Notes: generated from the letters alone by a model not told the origin. Positions 1 to 8,910 are shown, numbered from the stretch's first letter. The stretch: 64,000 nucleotides of DNA from SIG480 sp045539475 (GCA_045539475.1 JAZQFJ010000027.1:54371-118370), one strand, 5' to 3'. Numbers and translations are program-made.

Positions 1-713
1 CTATCAGACAGCACTATCGGCTTGACGAGTACACAAACAGAAACAGAGATAATTATCCTACGCACGATCTCGGTCCCATTGCAAAAATTTTAAACATAAA
101 CCGCGGTAACCGCATGGTTTCCCTTACTTCACGGGCATCAGGATCTTTCGGTCTTTCACAATATGTGCAAGGAAAAGATGAATTAAAAGAACTAAGCACC
201 CGAAAATTCAAGCAAGGGGATGTAGTGGAAACAACCATTACCTGTGAAAACGGCGAACTTATAACTCTTCGACTCGATACAACCCTCCCCGGATATTATT
301 CAAGAGAACTTTTTGTCCGAGGAACAAACGCTACATACGTTCAAGATACAAATATGGTCTTTGAGGACGGTAAACATAAAGAATTATTTGAAACCGTAGA
401 TTTTATAAAAGAAAATATTAACAACGCCGAAGAGTATTATGATAGATTTCTTCCGGAAATATGGAAAAATGTAACCCCCGAAGCTTTAGCTTCAGGTCAC
501 GGCGGAATGGATTATTTCGAGTTTGTAACATTCTGTGACTGTCTTCAAAACGGAAAGGAGATGCCTATAGACGTTTACGATGCAGCAGCTTGGATGTCAA
601 TCGCTTATCTTAGTGAGAAATCAATTGAACTTAACGGAGCTTCAGTTGAAATTCCCGATTTCACAAACGGTGCTTATAAAACAAGGAAACCAAAAAACGT
701 CATTGATTTATAA
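1..713 (+). CDS. Gfo/Idh/MocA-family oxidoreductase, GH109-like (5' end missing)
   Basis: The frame is already open at the left edge (first full codon at base 3) and runs to TAA, so only about the last 236 residues are visible. The stretch YPTHDLGPIAKILNINRG is typical of the Gfo/Idh/MocA proteins classed as GH109 (NAD-dependent alpha-N-acetylgalactosaminidase-like). So is the end of the protein, with VYDAAAWMSIAYLSEKS followed by a short tail. Known GH109 enzymes keep NAD+ bound and cleave terminal glycosidic bonds by an oxidation-elimination mechanism. The N-terminal Rossmann half lies outside the window, so cofactor motifs cannot be checked, and many clostridial paralogues have no known substrate. 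An AraC regulator follows on the same strand, fitting a carbohydrate gene group that extends to the left. Confidence 0.8.
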   Translation, partial: IRQHYRLDEYTNRNRDNYPTHDLGPIAKILNINRGNRMVSLTSRASGSFGLSQYVQGKDELKELSTRKFKQGDVVETTITCENGELITLRLDTTLPGYYSRELFVRGTNATYVQDTNMVFEDGKHKELFETVDFIKENINNAEEYYDRFLPEIWKNVTPEALASGHGGMDYFEFVTFCDCLQNGKEMPIDVYDAAAWMSIAYLSEKSIELNGASVEIPDFTNGAYKTRKPKNVIDL

Positions 714-760
714 TTTCTCAACAACTTTTTTTATTTTTCAAAATTCATCAGAAATAAGCT

Positions 761-787
761 TAAAAGGAGCATGTAATATTCCTTTTA
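761..787 (+). other. 8-bp inverted repeat after the GH109-like gene
   Basis: TAAAAGGA (761-768) and TCCTTTTA (780-787) are perfect arms around an 11-nt loop, 48 bases after the stop codon. It has no T-tract of its own, so it may be a weak 3'-end hairpin or the remains of a ribosome binding site. No gene is seen between 714 and 930. Confidence 0.3.
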
Positions 788-848
788 GGCATACAGCGAA
801 CTTTCACCGCCAAGTTATTACGCGTGCCGAGCGCACCAAATAGAACCT

Positions 849-905
849 AATGCATATCCAAAGCTCACTGCAGAATTGGATATGCATTTGCTTTTTCAGC
901 CTTTT
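849..905 (+). terminator. Hairpin upstream of the AraC gene, terminator-like
   Basis: A 13-bp perfect stem (849-861 with 876-888), AT-rich, has a 14-nt loop and is followed by TTGCTTTTTC. It most likely ends the transcript of the GH109-like gene. The T-tract is broken, so efficiency is uncertain. Confidence 0.5.
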
Positions 906-948
906 TGATGTACAATAATACTAAATCACACGAGAGGTGGATTTATCC

Positions 949-1842
949 ATGGAATATACAAAAGAACGGTATATAAACGACCCGAACTTCACGCTCCTTC
1001 ACATAAAAGGTTTTAATGCCTCCGATTCTGTTTCCTCGTATTTACATTACACCCGCAGATATCTGCTTATCTATTTCAAGCGAGGCAGCGGAACCATTAA
1101 AATTGAAGGACGGAATTACGTTGTCCGCGAGGGGGATATTATTCTGCTCAATAATACGGAGCTGTTCAGGCTCTATGTTGATGATCAAACCTTTCATGAA
1201 CGCCTCTCCATCTCTCTCGGCGATGCTCTTTTCTCTAAATATCCTGATTCCGCGGCAACTCTGCTCGCACCTTTCTTAAACCGTCCAAAAGGCTTTAAAA
1301 ACAAAATCAGCACAGAAACCGCGAATGAATACGGTCTCGATAAAAACTTATCAAACATTCTCGGCTTTCTCCAAAGCAATGAGCCTGAATCCCCTCTTCT
1401 CGCCTTTTGCGAGCTTTGCCGCTTTCTTGTTTTTCTGAGCAAAGCCGTAAAAACTTCCCCCGCGCTTCCCCAGACAGTTTCTAATCCCCTCATTATAGAT
1501 GTTCTTGATTATCTGAATCTGCACTATACGGAAGATATAACAATAACCGACCTTTCAGCGCATTTTTCCATAGATAAATCACATCTTTCCCATCTATTTA
1601 AGGAGTATGTGGGGATGTCTGTCCTTACCTATGTTATTACGCGGCGGATTCAGCATTTCAATCAGATATTATCTACAGGTCTTTCTATCGAAGAGGCTGC
1701 ATTCAAATCCGGTTTCCGAAACTATTCAAACTTTTTCAGACTATATAGAAAATATATGAAAACAACACCCACCGAATTTAAAAAGCAGCTTTTCTCAAAA
1801 GAAAAATCCGCGAACAATGAAGCTTTTGATTATCTGTTATAA
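949..1842 (+). CDS. AraC-family transcriptional regulator
   Basis: A 297-residue protein. Residues about 20-130 form a cupin-like sensing domain, with the segment GSGTIKIEGRNYVVREGDII typical of AraC ligand-binding beta-barrels. Residues about 185-285 hold the two helix-turn-helix motifs, the second ending in the family signature (AAFKSGFRNYSNFFRLYRKY, then TPTEFK). I chose ATG 949 because GAGAGGTGG (932-940) lies 8 bases ahead; a GTG at 937 lies inside that site. A likely promoter element is TACAAT at 911-916. It sits between a GH109-like gene and a MATE exporter on the same strand. AraC proteins of this build usually activate carbohydrate genes. Its ligand and targets cannot be read from the sequence. 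Confidence 0.9.
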   Translation: MEYTKERYINDPNFTLLHIKGFNASDSVSSYLHYTRRYLLIYFKRGSGTIKIEGRNYVVREGDIILLNNTELFRLYVDDQTFHERLSISLGDALFSKYPDSAATLLAPFLNRPKGFKNKISTETANEYGLDKNLSNILGFLQSNEPESPLLAFCELCRFLVFLSKAVKTSPALPQTVSNPLIIDVLDYLNLHYTEDITITDLSAHFSIDKSHLSHLFKEYVGMSVLTYVITRRIQHFNQILSTGLSIEEAAFKSGFRNYSNFFRLYRKYMKTTPTEFKKQLFSKEKSANNEAFDYLL

Positions 1843-1880
1843 AATTACATAATTGTACATACTTTCCGCAGAAAAAGCAA

Positions 1881-1935
1881 TTGAATATCCTTTTGTGAGC
1901 TTGTATAATATTTCTTGATATTATACAAAGTGAGG
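1881..1935 (+). promoter_or_regulatory. MATE gene promoter with overlapping palindromic operator
   Basis: TTGAAT (1881-1886), a 17-bp spacer and TATAAT (1904-1909) form a good sigma-A promoter. A perfect 11-bp inverted repeat, TTGTATAATAT (1901-1911) and ATATTATACAA (1918-1928) with a 6-nt spacer, covers the -10 and the predicted start site. Such a symmetrical site suggests a dimeric repressor. TGAGG (1931-1935) is the ribosome binding site. Confidence 0.65.
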
Positions 1936-1944
1936 TTTTTCCCA

Positions 1945-3300
1945 ATGCTTTCTCTGCGGCTTGACAACAACGCACGTTTTTCCAACAAACAGATTCTTGC
2001 CTTTTTAATTCCGATATTTTTTGAACAGCTAATGCTTGCAGGTCTCGGCATTGCAGATACGTTTATGGTCTCTTTTCTCGGAGAAAGCTCTGTCGCAGGC
2101 GTTGCACTCGTCAACCGCATAGACAACTTTGTAAAGCAATTTCTTCTCGCTCTCGCACAAGGCGGAAGCGTTATCATGTCACAGTACATCGGAGCGCGTG
2201 ACGATGAAAAAGCATCCCTGTCCCTGAAAAATAACATCAGAATAGTAATCCTTGTTGCTCTTGCAATAATGTCTTTAATGGTTATCTTCCGTCCGTTGGT
2301 ACTGAAATTTCTCTTTGGCGGAGCAGATGCAGATGTTTTAGAGATAAGCAACCAATGCTTTTCCATAACTGCATTTTCGTATCCTTTTGTTGCGCTTTAC
2401 TATGCATGCAGTGCATCCTTCCGCGCGATGGGAGAAAGCAAAATCCCGTCTGCCGCCTCTATCATTATGATGATAGTCAGCCTTATTCTTAAATACCTGT
2501 TTATCTTAAAGCTTGACCTCGGCGTGCGCGGCACTGCGCTTTCAACACTTATCGCAATGGCACTTGTGGGCGGAATACTTCTCGTTATGCTCCACAGCCC
2601 ACACAACAAAATTTCGCTGGGTGGACTTTTAAAGCCCGATTTTAAGCGCGAAAATGTTTTCCGCATACTCAAGGTATCCTTTCCCAACGGAATTGAGCAG
2701 GCAATGTTCCAGCTCGGCGCACTTGCCATCGCAGGGCTCATCTCCGGTCTCGGCACTGCCGCCATCGCCGCTGACCAGATTGCCCGCTCGCTCACCCCGC
2801 TTGTTCATGCAATCGGATCTGCCTTCGTTGCGGTTATGATGATGCTCATAGGACAGTGTATGGGTGCGAACAACCCGGATGAAGCAAAAAAATACACAAA
2901 ACACATTCTTAAGATAGACTACATATTCACCTTCATCTGTGCAGTCCTTTTCATCGCCTTTATGAAACCCCTCATTGCGCTTTTCGACGTTTCTTCCGAG
3001 GCGCAAACCTTCACCTACGCTATCCTTATGATATACACCATCGGCTCTGTCCTATTCTATCCGACAAGCTTTGCTGTTGCCGGCGCGCTTCGAGGTACGG
3101 GAGATACGAAGTTTGTTATGATGGTTGCCTCGGCGTCAATGTTCATTTTCAGAATCGGCGCAGCTTACATCTTCACATACGCCTTTGACCTCGGTGTTCT
3201 CGGCGCGTGGATTGCCATGGTTTCGGACTGGATAATCCGCACAATAATCTTCGCAATAAGATTTAAGAAAGGTAAATGGCAAAACAACAAAGTAATATAA
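1945..3300 (+). CDS. MATE-family multidrug/organic cation efflux transporter
   Basis: A 451-residue integral membrane protein with about 12 hydrophobic segments in two similar halves. Each half begins with a MATE-type motif (FLIPIFFEQLMLAGLGIADT near residue 20; FPNGIEQAMFQLGALAIAGL near residue 250). The family exports cationic drugs and metabolites in exchange for Na+ or H+. The ATG at 1945 is chosen because TGAGG is 9 bases upstream; an in-frame TTG at 1915 lies inside the operator palindrome. The gene has its own promoter and ends at a strong bidirectional terminator shared with alaX. The palindrome over the -10 suggests inducible expression by a local or remote repressor. The substrate is unknown. 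Confidence 0.9.
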   Translation: MLSLRLDNNARFSNKQILAFLIPIFFEQLMLAGLGIADTFMVSFLGESSVAGVALVNRIDNFVKQFLLALAQGGSVIMSQYIGARDDEKASLSLKNNIRIVILVALAIMSLMVIFRPLVLKFLFGGADADVLEISNQCFSITAFSYPFVALYYACSASFRAMGESKIPSAASIIMMIVSLILKYLFILKLDLGVRGTALSTLIAMALVGGILLVMLHSPHNKISLGGLLKPDFKRENVFRILKVSFPNGIEQAMFQLGALAIAGLISGLGTAAIAADQIARSLTPLVHAIGSAFVAVMMMLIGQCMGANNPDEAKKYTKHILKIDYIFTFICAVLFIAFMKPLIALFDVSSEAQTFTYAILMIYTIGSVLFYPTSFAVAGALRGTGDTKFVMMVASASMFIFRIGAAYIFTYAFDLGVLGAWIAMVSDWIIRTIIFAIRFKKGKWQNNKVI

Positions 3301-3336
3301 AATGACGGGGTGCCGCGGCACCCCGTCATTTTATTA
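3301..3336. terminator. Bidirectional terminator between MATE gene and alaX
   Basis: Bases 3301-3330 are a perfect 30-bp palindrome (15-bp arms, AATGACGGGGTGCCG and its complement) followed by TTATTATT. It starts directly after the MATE stop codon and lies 7 bases from the stop codon of the convergent alaX. Confidence 0.9.
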
Positions 3337-3337
3337 T

Positions 3338-4492
3338 TCAAAAGGAAAATCCTTGCACAAACTCTTTGATTTTTTCTTCGCTACCTGTAATTTTTCCCTG
3401 CGCGTAATTAGGCTTGCCGCCGCCCTTTCCGGCAAAAGCATCATTCAGCGCTTTTACAGCCGGACGTATATCGGCATCCTTACTGCTTATGATATATATA
3501 TAATTTTCACCGTCATCCGTTGAAAATAATAAGCATACGCGCGCCACGCCCTCAAGAAGCTTGTTTGCACAGTGGCGCAGCTCATCATATGTAAGATTTT
3601 TCTCAAATGCCACGGTACAAGCATCATAGCATATCGGAGAAAGCTCGCTCCACGCAAGACGCTTTTTAAGCTCACTGTTTTCATATCGCAGTGAATTTAT
3701 AAGCTCAAGCTGTTTCTCTGCAGCATCGGAAACAAGCTCCCGCGAAACAGAAAGAGTTTTCATAAGGCTTTTGCTCTGCCTGTTGAGCATAGAGTAATCA
3801 TAAAACGCGTCAGCGCCCGCCTTTACCGTCAGGCGCGTTCCGCCTTTGTTCGGCGTAAAGTCAACAACCTTAACGCTTCCGACCTCGCCCGTTCTTGCAA
3901 CGTGCGGTGCACAGCAGGCACAACAGTCCACATTGCCAATTGTCACAAGCCTTAAATTCTCGGTAATATCAAGCTTACTTCGGTATTGAAGCTGCGCGGC
4001 ATCACCGGGCGCCGGATACGATATATCAATGGGTAAGTTGCGGTATATTACCGAATTTGTTATCTCTTCAACCTTTGCAATATCCTCAGCTTTAATCACG
4101 CCGTCAAAATCAACCGTCATTTCGTTTTTGCTCATATGAAAGCCAACATTGTTGTAGCCAAACAGAGAATGAACGATACCGGAAAGAATATGCTCGCCGG
4201 AGTGGTTCTGCATACGGCGAAATCTCGTTTCCCAATCGAGCTTTCCGCAAACTTTATCTCCAACATCTATTTTTTCATTCGTTTTGTGAATAATAACTCC
4301 GTCATGAATTTGGACATCGGAAACCCCAATGCCGTTTAATGTTCCCATGTCCGGTGCCTGCCCGCCACCCTCAGGGAAAAACGCAGTTTTGTCAAGCACA
4401 ATATTATAAAATCCGTTTTCAAAATCACAGGATAGAACATTTGCCGTAAACTCACGGCAATATGCATCCTTCTCATACAAGCGTTCCGTCAT
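3338..4492 (-). CDS. AlaX-type alanyl-tRNA editing protein with DHHA1 domain
   Basis: A 384-residue free-standing homologue of the AlaRS editing domain, which removes wrongly attached Ser or Gly from tRNA-Ala. Residues about 1-90 match the small N-terminal AlaX barrel (FFPEGGGQ at 39-45). The zinc-binding HxxxH is HSGEH (97-101) and the second metal pair is C193/H197 in CCACCAPH. About 240-290 is a coiled-coil linker, and the C-terminus carries a DHHA1 domain ending in GGGKPNYAQG. This is the long AlaX form common in Firmicutes. GGGAGAAAG precedes the ATG. It is monocistronic, convergent with the MATE gene and divergent from the DUF378 gene. Confidence 0.9.
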   Translation of the reverse strand: MTERLYEKDAYCREFTANVLSCDFENGFYNIVLDKTAFFPEGGGQAPDMGTLNGIGVSDVQIHDGVIIHKTNEKIDVGDKVCGKLDWETRFRRMQNHSGEHILSGIVHSLFGYNNVGFHMSKNEMTVDFDGVIKAEDIAKVEEITNSVIYRNLPIDISYPAPGDAAQLQYRSKLDITENLRLVTIGNVDCCACCAPHVARTGEVGSVKVVDFTPNKGGTRLTVKAGADAFYDYSMLNRQSKSLMKTLSVSRELVSDAAEKQLELINSLRYENSELKKRLAWSELSPICYDACTVAFEKNLTYDELRHCANKLLEGVARVCLLFSTDDGENYIYIISSKDADIRPAVKALNDAFAGKGGGKPNYAQGKITGSEEKIKEFVQGFSF

Positions 4493-4670
4493 AATTACAC
4501 TTTCTCCCGATAAAATTTATCTTTACTAATTTTATCACAAAACATATTGTATGTAAATATTGATGTAAAAATCATTGCCACTATTTACACTGACAACCCA
4601 CGAGTAAATTTTGAATTTAACGGAATACTTTTATTGTACGTTAAATTATAAAAAGCAAGGAGTTGATAGA

Positions 4671-4874
4671 ATGCTTGACAAAATCGCACTCGCCCTCGTT
4701 ATTATCGGAGCTGCTAACTGGGGTTCCATCGGTCTTTTCCAATTTGACCTTGTCGCAACGCTTTTCGGCGGTCAGGGCGCACTTTTAAGCAGAATAATAT
4801 ACACGCTCGTTGCTCTTGCGGGAATCTGGTGTATATCTCTTTTCTTCCGCGATACAGCCGTATCTACAACCTAA
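4671..4874 (+). CDS. DUF378 small membrane protein
   Basis: A 67-residue protein with two predicted membrane helices (about residues 3-27 and 38-60). The start, MLDKIALALVIIGAANWG, and the phrase GLFQFDLVATLFGG are the hallmark of the DUF378 (YuzA-like) family. No member has a firm function known to me. The ATG at 4671 is chosen because AAGGAG lies 8 bases upstream; upstream in-frame codons have no ribosome binding site. It ends at a strong terminator shared with ackA. The 178-base gap before it holds no other gene; I see no convincing promoter there. Confidence 0.85.
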   Translation: MLDKIALALVIIGAANWGSIGLFQFDLVATLFGGQGALLSRIIYTLVALAGIWCISLFFRDTAVSTT

Positions 4875-4891
4875 ATTAAGTAACGTACAAA

Positions 4892-4942
4892 AACCCCGCC
4901 GCTTGGGAAAAGCCTTCCCAAACGGCGGGGTTGATATTATTT
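4892..4942. terminator. Bidirectional terminator between DUF378 gene and ackA
   Basis: AACCCCGCCG (4892-4901) pairs with CGGCGGGGTT (4923-4932), then after one mismatch TTGGGAA pairs with TTCCCAA. It is flanked by A-rich sequence on the left and T-rich on the right, so it can serve both convergent genes. Confidence 0.9.
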
Positions 4943-4954
4943 TATACCGTCAGA

Positions 4955-6148
4955 TTAAAGAGCCTTAACGATTTCTTCTGTATCCTTTGCAATCATAAGC
5001 TCTTCGTTAGTCGGGATTACGAAAATCTTAACCTTGGAGTCAGCAGCGGAAACATCTGTTTCCTTACCGCGAACCTTATTCTTCTCCTCATCCATCTTAA
5101 CGCCCATATACTCAAGACCGCTGCAGATGTCTGCACGGAGGTCGCAGGAGTTCTCACCGATACCTGCGGTGAATACGATAGCGTCAACGCCGCCCATAGC
5201 AGTAGAGTATGCACCGATGAACTTCTTAACCTCATAGATGAACTTGTCAAGAGCGAGGCGTGCACGCTCGTTGCCGTTTGCAGCAGCTTCGTCAAGATCA
5301 CGGAAGTCAGAGCTTACGCCGGAGATACCGAGAACACCAGACTTCTTGTTGAGGATGTTGTTCATTTCCTTGATGTCATAGCCATATCTGCCCATAAGGT
5401 ACTCAAGGATTGTTGCGTCGATATCGCCTGCGCGTGTTCCCATAAGGAAGCCTGCGAGCGGGCCGAGACCCATGCTGGTGTCTACGCACTTGCCGTCAAC
5501 AACAGCGGAAAGGGATGAACCGTTGCCGAGGTGGCAGCAGATAACGCGGCTGTGCTCAGGATTGCCGAGCATATCAATTGCGCGGGCAGAAACATAGCGG
5601 TGGCTTGTTCCGTGGAAGCCGTAGCGACGGACATCGTCCTTTTCGTAGTATTCATACGGAATCGGGTATATGTAAGCCTTCGGCGGCATTGTCATATGGA
5701 ATGCAGTGTCAAAAACCGCAACCTGCGGAGTGGTGGGCATAACCTTCTGGCATGCGCGGATACCCGTGAGGTTTGCCGGGTTGTGGAGCGGGCCGAGGGG
5801 AATGCACTTTTCAATTGCAGCGATGCACTTATCGTCTACAAGGCAGCTTGCTGTAAATTCCATACCGCCGTGGAGAACACGGTGACCTACAGCTGCGATT
5901 TCGTCTGTGGATGCGATAACGCCCTTAGCCGGATCGACGAGGATATCAAGAACTGCCTGAATTGCCTCACCGTGTGTGGGCATTGCGATATCAGCCTTTA
6001 CATCGTCACGTCCCGGAACCTTATGAGTAAGGCGACCGTCAATACCGATACGCTCGCAAAGACCTTTTGCGAACACCTCACCGCCTTCGGATTCCATGAA
6101 CTGGTACTTGAGGGATGAGCTTCCTGCGTTGATAACAAGGATTTTCAT
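4955..6148 (-). CDS. ackA: Acetate kinase
   Basis: A 397-residue cytosolic enzyme that interconverts acetyl phosphate + ADP and acetate + ATP, the main ATP-yielding fermentation step in many clostridia. The N-terminus MKILVINAGSSSLKYQ is the phosphate-binding signature. AVFDTAFHMTMPPKAYIYP, HLGNGSSLSAV and VFTAGIGENS are the other family motifs, and the length is normal. The ATG at 6148 is chosen because the family always starts here and AAAGGAACGG precedes it; the frame could extend upstream without family support. The usual partner pta is not adjacent. Two possible sigma-A promoters lie upstream, and tmcAL is divergent. The two divergent products both handle acetate. Confidence 0.97.
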   Translation of the reverse strand: MKILVINAGSSSLKYQFMESEGGEVFAKGLCERIGIDGRLTHKVPGRDDVKADIAMPTHGEAIQAVLDILVDPAKGVIASTDEIAAVGHRVLHGGMEFTASCLVDDKCIAAIEKCIPLGPLHNPANLTGIRACQKVMPTTPQVAVFDTAFHMTMPPKAYIYPIPYEYYEKDDVRRYGFHGTSHRYVSARAIDMLGNPEHSRVICCHLGNGSSLSAVVDGKCVDTSMGLGPLAGFLMGTRAGDIDATILEYLMGRYGYDIKEMNNILNKKSGVLGISGVSSDFRDLDEAAANGNERARLALDKFIYEVKKFIGAYSTAMGGVDAIVFTAGIGENSCDLRADICSGLEYMGVKMDEEKNKVRGKETDVSAADSKVKIFVIPTNEELMIAKDTEEIVKAL

Positions 6149-6220
6149 AATACTTTCCGTTCCTTTCGGTAAATTATTTCTGTCATTTAGCTTGCAAATT
6201 ATGCCAAATACAGTTAAAAT

Positions 6221-6286
6221 AGTATACAGATAATTTGATAAATAAGCAACTCTATATATTTTATCCCATTTAACAGATTTTTGCAA
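6221..6286 (-). promoter_or_regulatory. Tandem promoters for ackA
   Basis: On the minus strand, TTGCAA (6281-6286), 17 bp, TAAAAT (6258-6263) forms one candidate. TTGCTT (6244-6249), 17 bp, TATACT (6221-6226) forms a second. Both face ackA. The leader from the nearer start would be about 70 nt. Confidence 0.5.
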
Positions 6287-6315
6287 GAGTTTTTTACAAA
6301 AGACGGTGATTTTTT

Positions 6316-7509
6316 ATGAATATTTGCGGTATTGTCTGCGAATACAACCCTTTTCACAACGGACATCTGCATCAGCTTGAAGAAACAAGGCGGCGCGGCG
6401 CAGACGGAATCGTCTGTGTTATGAGCGGAAATTTCGTGCAGCGCGGAGATTTTGCAATAATGCCGAAGACGGCGCGTGCTTCCTCTGCTGTTCGCTCCGG
6501 AGCAGATGTTGTTATAGAGCTTCCTGTGCCGTGGGCAATCTCCTCCGCGGAGCGTTTTGCCGCCGGAGCGGTTTCCGTGCTCGATGCACTCGGGGTTGTT
6601 TCATCAATTTCATTCGGTGCGGAATGTGCCGATGAAAAAAAGCTTCTCAAAATTGCAAAAATTTTCACAGATAAAAGCTTTGATGAGAAAATTATGGAAG
6701 AATATTCCTCCGGAATTTCTTTTGCCGCCGCACGCGAGCGCGCGCTTGCAAAGGTTGACAGCTCGCTCTCACCTCTCATCGCAGAGGCAAACAATATTCT
6801 TGCTGTGGAATACCTTAAAGCTATAACGCGATTGAAATCTCCTATACATCCCATCGTTATCGAACGCACAGGCGCTTCTCACGACAGCACGCAGGCATCA
6901 GAAAACATTGCCTCTGCTTCATATATCAGAGAGCTTATCTCCCGCGGAGAGGATTTTTCGAAGTTCGTTCCGCGCTCCTCTGCAATGCTTTTTGAGGAAG
7001 AAGCAGAAAAAGGTGCTGCACCTGTCTTTGCATCTGCGGCAGACCGCGCGATAATGTCCGTTTTAAAAAGGCTGACCCCCGAAGATTTTGCAAAATACGG
7101 CGATGTATCCGAGGGACTGGAGTTTCGTCTCTTTGACGCAGTAGAAAAAAGCCACAGCGTGGCAGATGCCGTAGACCTTGCAAAAACAAAGCGATATGCA
7201 CACGCGCGCATCCGCAGAATTTTCCTCAACGTTTTTTTGGATATAGACTCCTCCCTGTCACTCGGTCGCGTTCCTTACGCCCGTATACTCGCATTCAACG
7301 ACCGCGGCCGTGAAATTATAAAAAAGGCAAAAAAGCTTTCGAAAATACCTGTAATAACACGGCCTTCCTCAATGAAAAACGAGGACGAAAAGCTTCAAAG
7401 CCTTTTCGCCCTCGAACGACGCGCAGATGATATATATTCACTTTTTATGAAGGCTCCCATATCTCAGGGAAGCACGTTTACGCAATCCCCGATATACATC
7501 GAAGATTAA
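6316..7509 (+). CDS. tmcAL: tRNA(Met) cytidine acetate ligase TmcAL
   Basis: A 397-residue protein of the YlbM/TmcAL family, which uses ATP and acetate to form acetyl-AMP and acetylate the wobble cytidine (ac4C34) of elongator tRNA-Met. The N-terminal nucleotidyltransferase motif is CEYNPFHNGHLHQLEE, with HxGH at residues 14-17. MSGNFVQRGDFAIMPKTARA and the loop around residue 195 (TGASHDS) also fit the family. The length is typical. GGTGAT lies 6 bases before ATG. It is divergent from ackA and tail-to-tail with murD, and the two stop codons overlap (TAA of this gene at 7507-7509, TAA of murD at 7508-7506). Confidence 0.92.
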   Translation: MNICGIVCEYNPFHNGHLHQLEETRRRGADGIVCVMSGNFVQRGDFAIMPKTARASSAVRSGADVVIELPVPWAISSAERFAAGAVSVLDALGVVSSISFGAECADEKKLLKIAKIFTDKSFDEKIMEEYSSGISFAAARERALAKVDSSLSPLIAEANNILAVEYLKAITRLKSPIHPIVIERTGASHDSTQASENIASASYIRELISRGEDFSKFVPRSSAMLFEEEAEKGAAPVFASAADRAIMSVLKRLTPEDFAKYGDVSEGLEFRLFDAVEKSHSVADAVDLAKTKRYAHARIRRIFLNVFLDIDSSLSLGRVPYARILAFNDRGREIIKKAKKLSKIPVITRPSSMKNEDEKLQSLFALERRADDIYSLFMKAPISQGSTFTQSPIYIED

Positions 7510-8885
7510 AGCGCATTCACAAGCTCTTTAAAATACTTCCCGCGGAGCATAAAGTTATCAAACATATCAAACGATGCACACGCAGGTGAGAGCGTAACGA
7601 TATCGCCTGCTTCCGCACTCTCCGATGCCGCTTTTACGGCATCCTCAAATGACGTGCACATAATTACCGGAAGCTTTTCTGCATCATAACCGGGCGTGTT
7701 TTCAACCGCCGCGCGGATTTTTTCCGCAGTTGCACCTACAAGCACAAGTGTTTTTACGTAATCGAGAACGGCAGGTCCAAGCTCGTCAAACGGAATCTTC
7801 TTATCATATCCGCCGGCGATGAGAATAACCTTTTTGTCAAACGCACGAAGTCCTGCTATGGTCCGCGTCGGGCTCGATGCAATTGAGTCGTTATAAAACT
7901 TAACTCCCGAAATTTCGCGTACAAGCTCCATACGGTGCTCCACTCCGCCAAACTCACGAGCAACGGTGCGGATATCATCAAGCGATACAAAATCGCTTGT
8001 CGCCGCAATAGCCGCCATATAGTTTTCAACGTTGTGCATTCCCGGAATCTTTATATCGGAAAGAGCAAGGATTTTTTCGCTCTTCCCCGCTTTTCTGAAT
8101 ACGATAAAACCGTCCTCCACGCAATATCCGTCGTTCAGAAGCTCCTTTGACGAAAACAGAACGGCGCGCCCCTCAAGCTCCTTCGCAATACTTCTTGTAA
8201 CCTCGTTGTCGAAATTGAGAACAACCTTTCCGTCCGATGTTTTATATATCTGACGCTTTGCCTCGGTATACTCTTCCATGGATTTGTGCACATCAAGATG
8301 GTTCGGAGTTATATTCGTTATCACAGAGATATCCGTGCCGTGCTTTATATTCATAAGCTGAAACGATGAAAGCTCAACAACGGCAAAATCGTCATTTGTC
8401 ATTTTGTCTGTATCGGCAAGAAGCGGTTTTCCGATATTTCCACCGACAAAGGCACGCTTTCCTGCTTGTTTTAACAACTCTCCCACAATGGTAGTTGTTG
8501 TGGTTTTCCCGTCACTTCCCGTTATTCCGATGCTCACGCACGGGCAAAGGGATAAAAACTGCTCCATTTCTGTTGTTACAACAGCGCCGCGCCCTTCCGC
8601 TGCCAGAAGCTCGGGGACGTCATATCGCATACCGGGAGTTTTGAAGATAACTTCAACATCACCGAGCGAGGAAAGATATCCTTCTCCGAGCGAAAATTCC
8701 GCACCGCGGGCGCGAAACTCCTCTACGGTCGCCGCGTCATGCTCTTCCTTTCTGTCGCAGATAAGAACCTCAGCCCCCGCAGAGAGCAGAAGCCGGATAA
8801 GCGGAATATTGCTTACGCCCATGCCAATAACGGCACAGCGCTTTCCTTTCATATCCTTTGTAAAATCAGCAAACGAAGCGCTCAT
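7506..8885 (-). CDS. murD: UDP-N-acetylmuramoyl-L-alanine--D-glutamate ligase
   Basis: A 459-residue cytosolic Mur ligase that adds D-glutamate to UDP-MurNAc-L-Ala in peptidoglycan precursor synthesis. Domain 1 starts with a Rossmann-like GMGVSN (21-26). The ATP loop is GSDGKTT (123-129). NITPNHLDVH and the GGVEHRMELV / YNDSIASSPTRT motifs are family signatures, and the C-terminal domain begins with LIAGGYDKKIPFDEL. GGGAGGT lies 8 bases before ATG. A terminator for the upstream HPr-like gene ends about 26 bases before the start, leaving little room for a separate promoter, so expression may depend on read-through. Other mur genes are not adjacent, although murB lies about 2 kb away on the other strand. 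Confidence 0.97.
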   Translation of the reverse strand: MSASFADFTKDMKGKRCAVIGMGVSNIPLIRLLLSAGAEVLICDRKEEHDAATVEEFRARGAEFSLGEGYLSSLGDVEVIFKTPGMRYDVPELLAAEGRGAVVTTEMEQFLSLCPCVSIGITGSDGKTTTTTIVGELLKQAGKRAFVGGNIGKPLLADTDKMTNDDFAVVELSSFQLMNIKHGTDISVITNITPNHLDVHKSMEEYTEAKRQIYKTSDGKVVLNFDNEVTRSIAKELEGRAVLFSSKELLNDGYCVEDGFIVFRKAGKSEKILALSDIKIPGMHNVENYMAAIAATSDFVSLDDIRTVAREFGGVEHRMELVREISGVKFYNDSIASSPTRTIAGLRAFDKKVILIAGGYDKKIPFDELGPAVLDYVKTLVLVGATAEKIRAAVENTPGYDAEKLPVIMCTSFEDAVKAASESAEAGDIVTLSPACASFDMFDNFMLRGKYFKELVNAL

Positions 8886-8910
8886 TTACGCTAACCTCCC
8901 ATACTCATAG

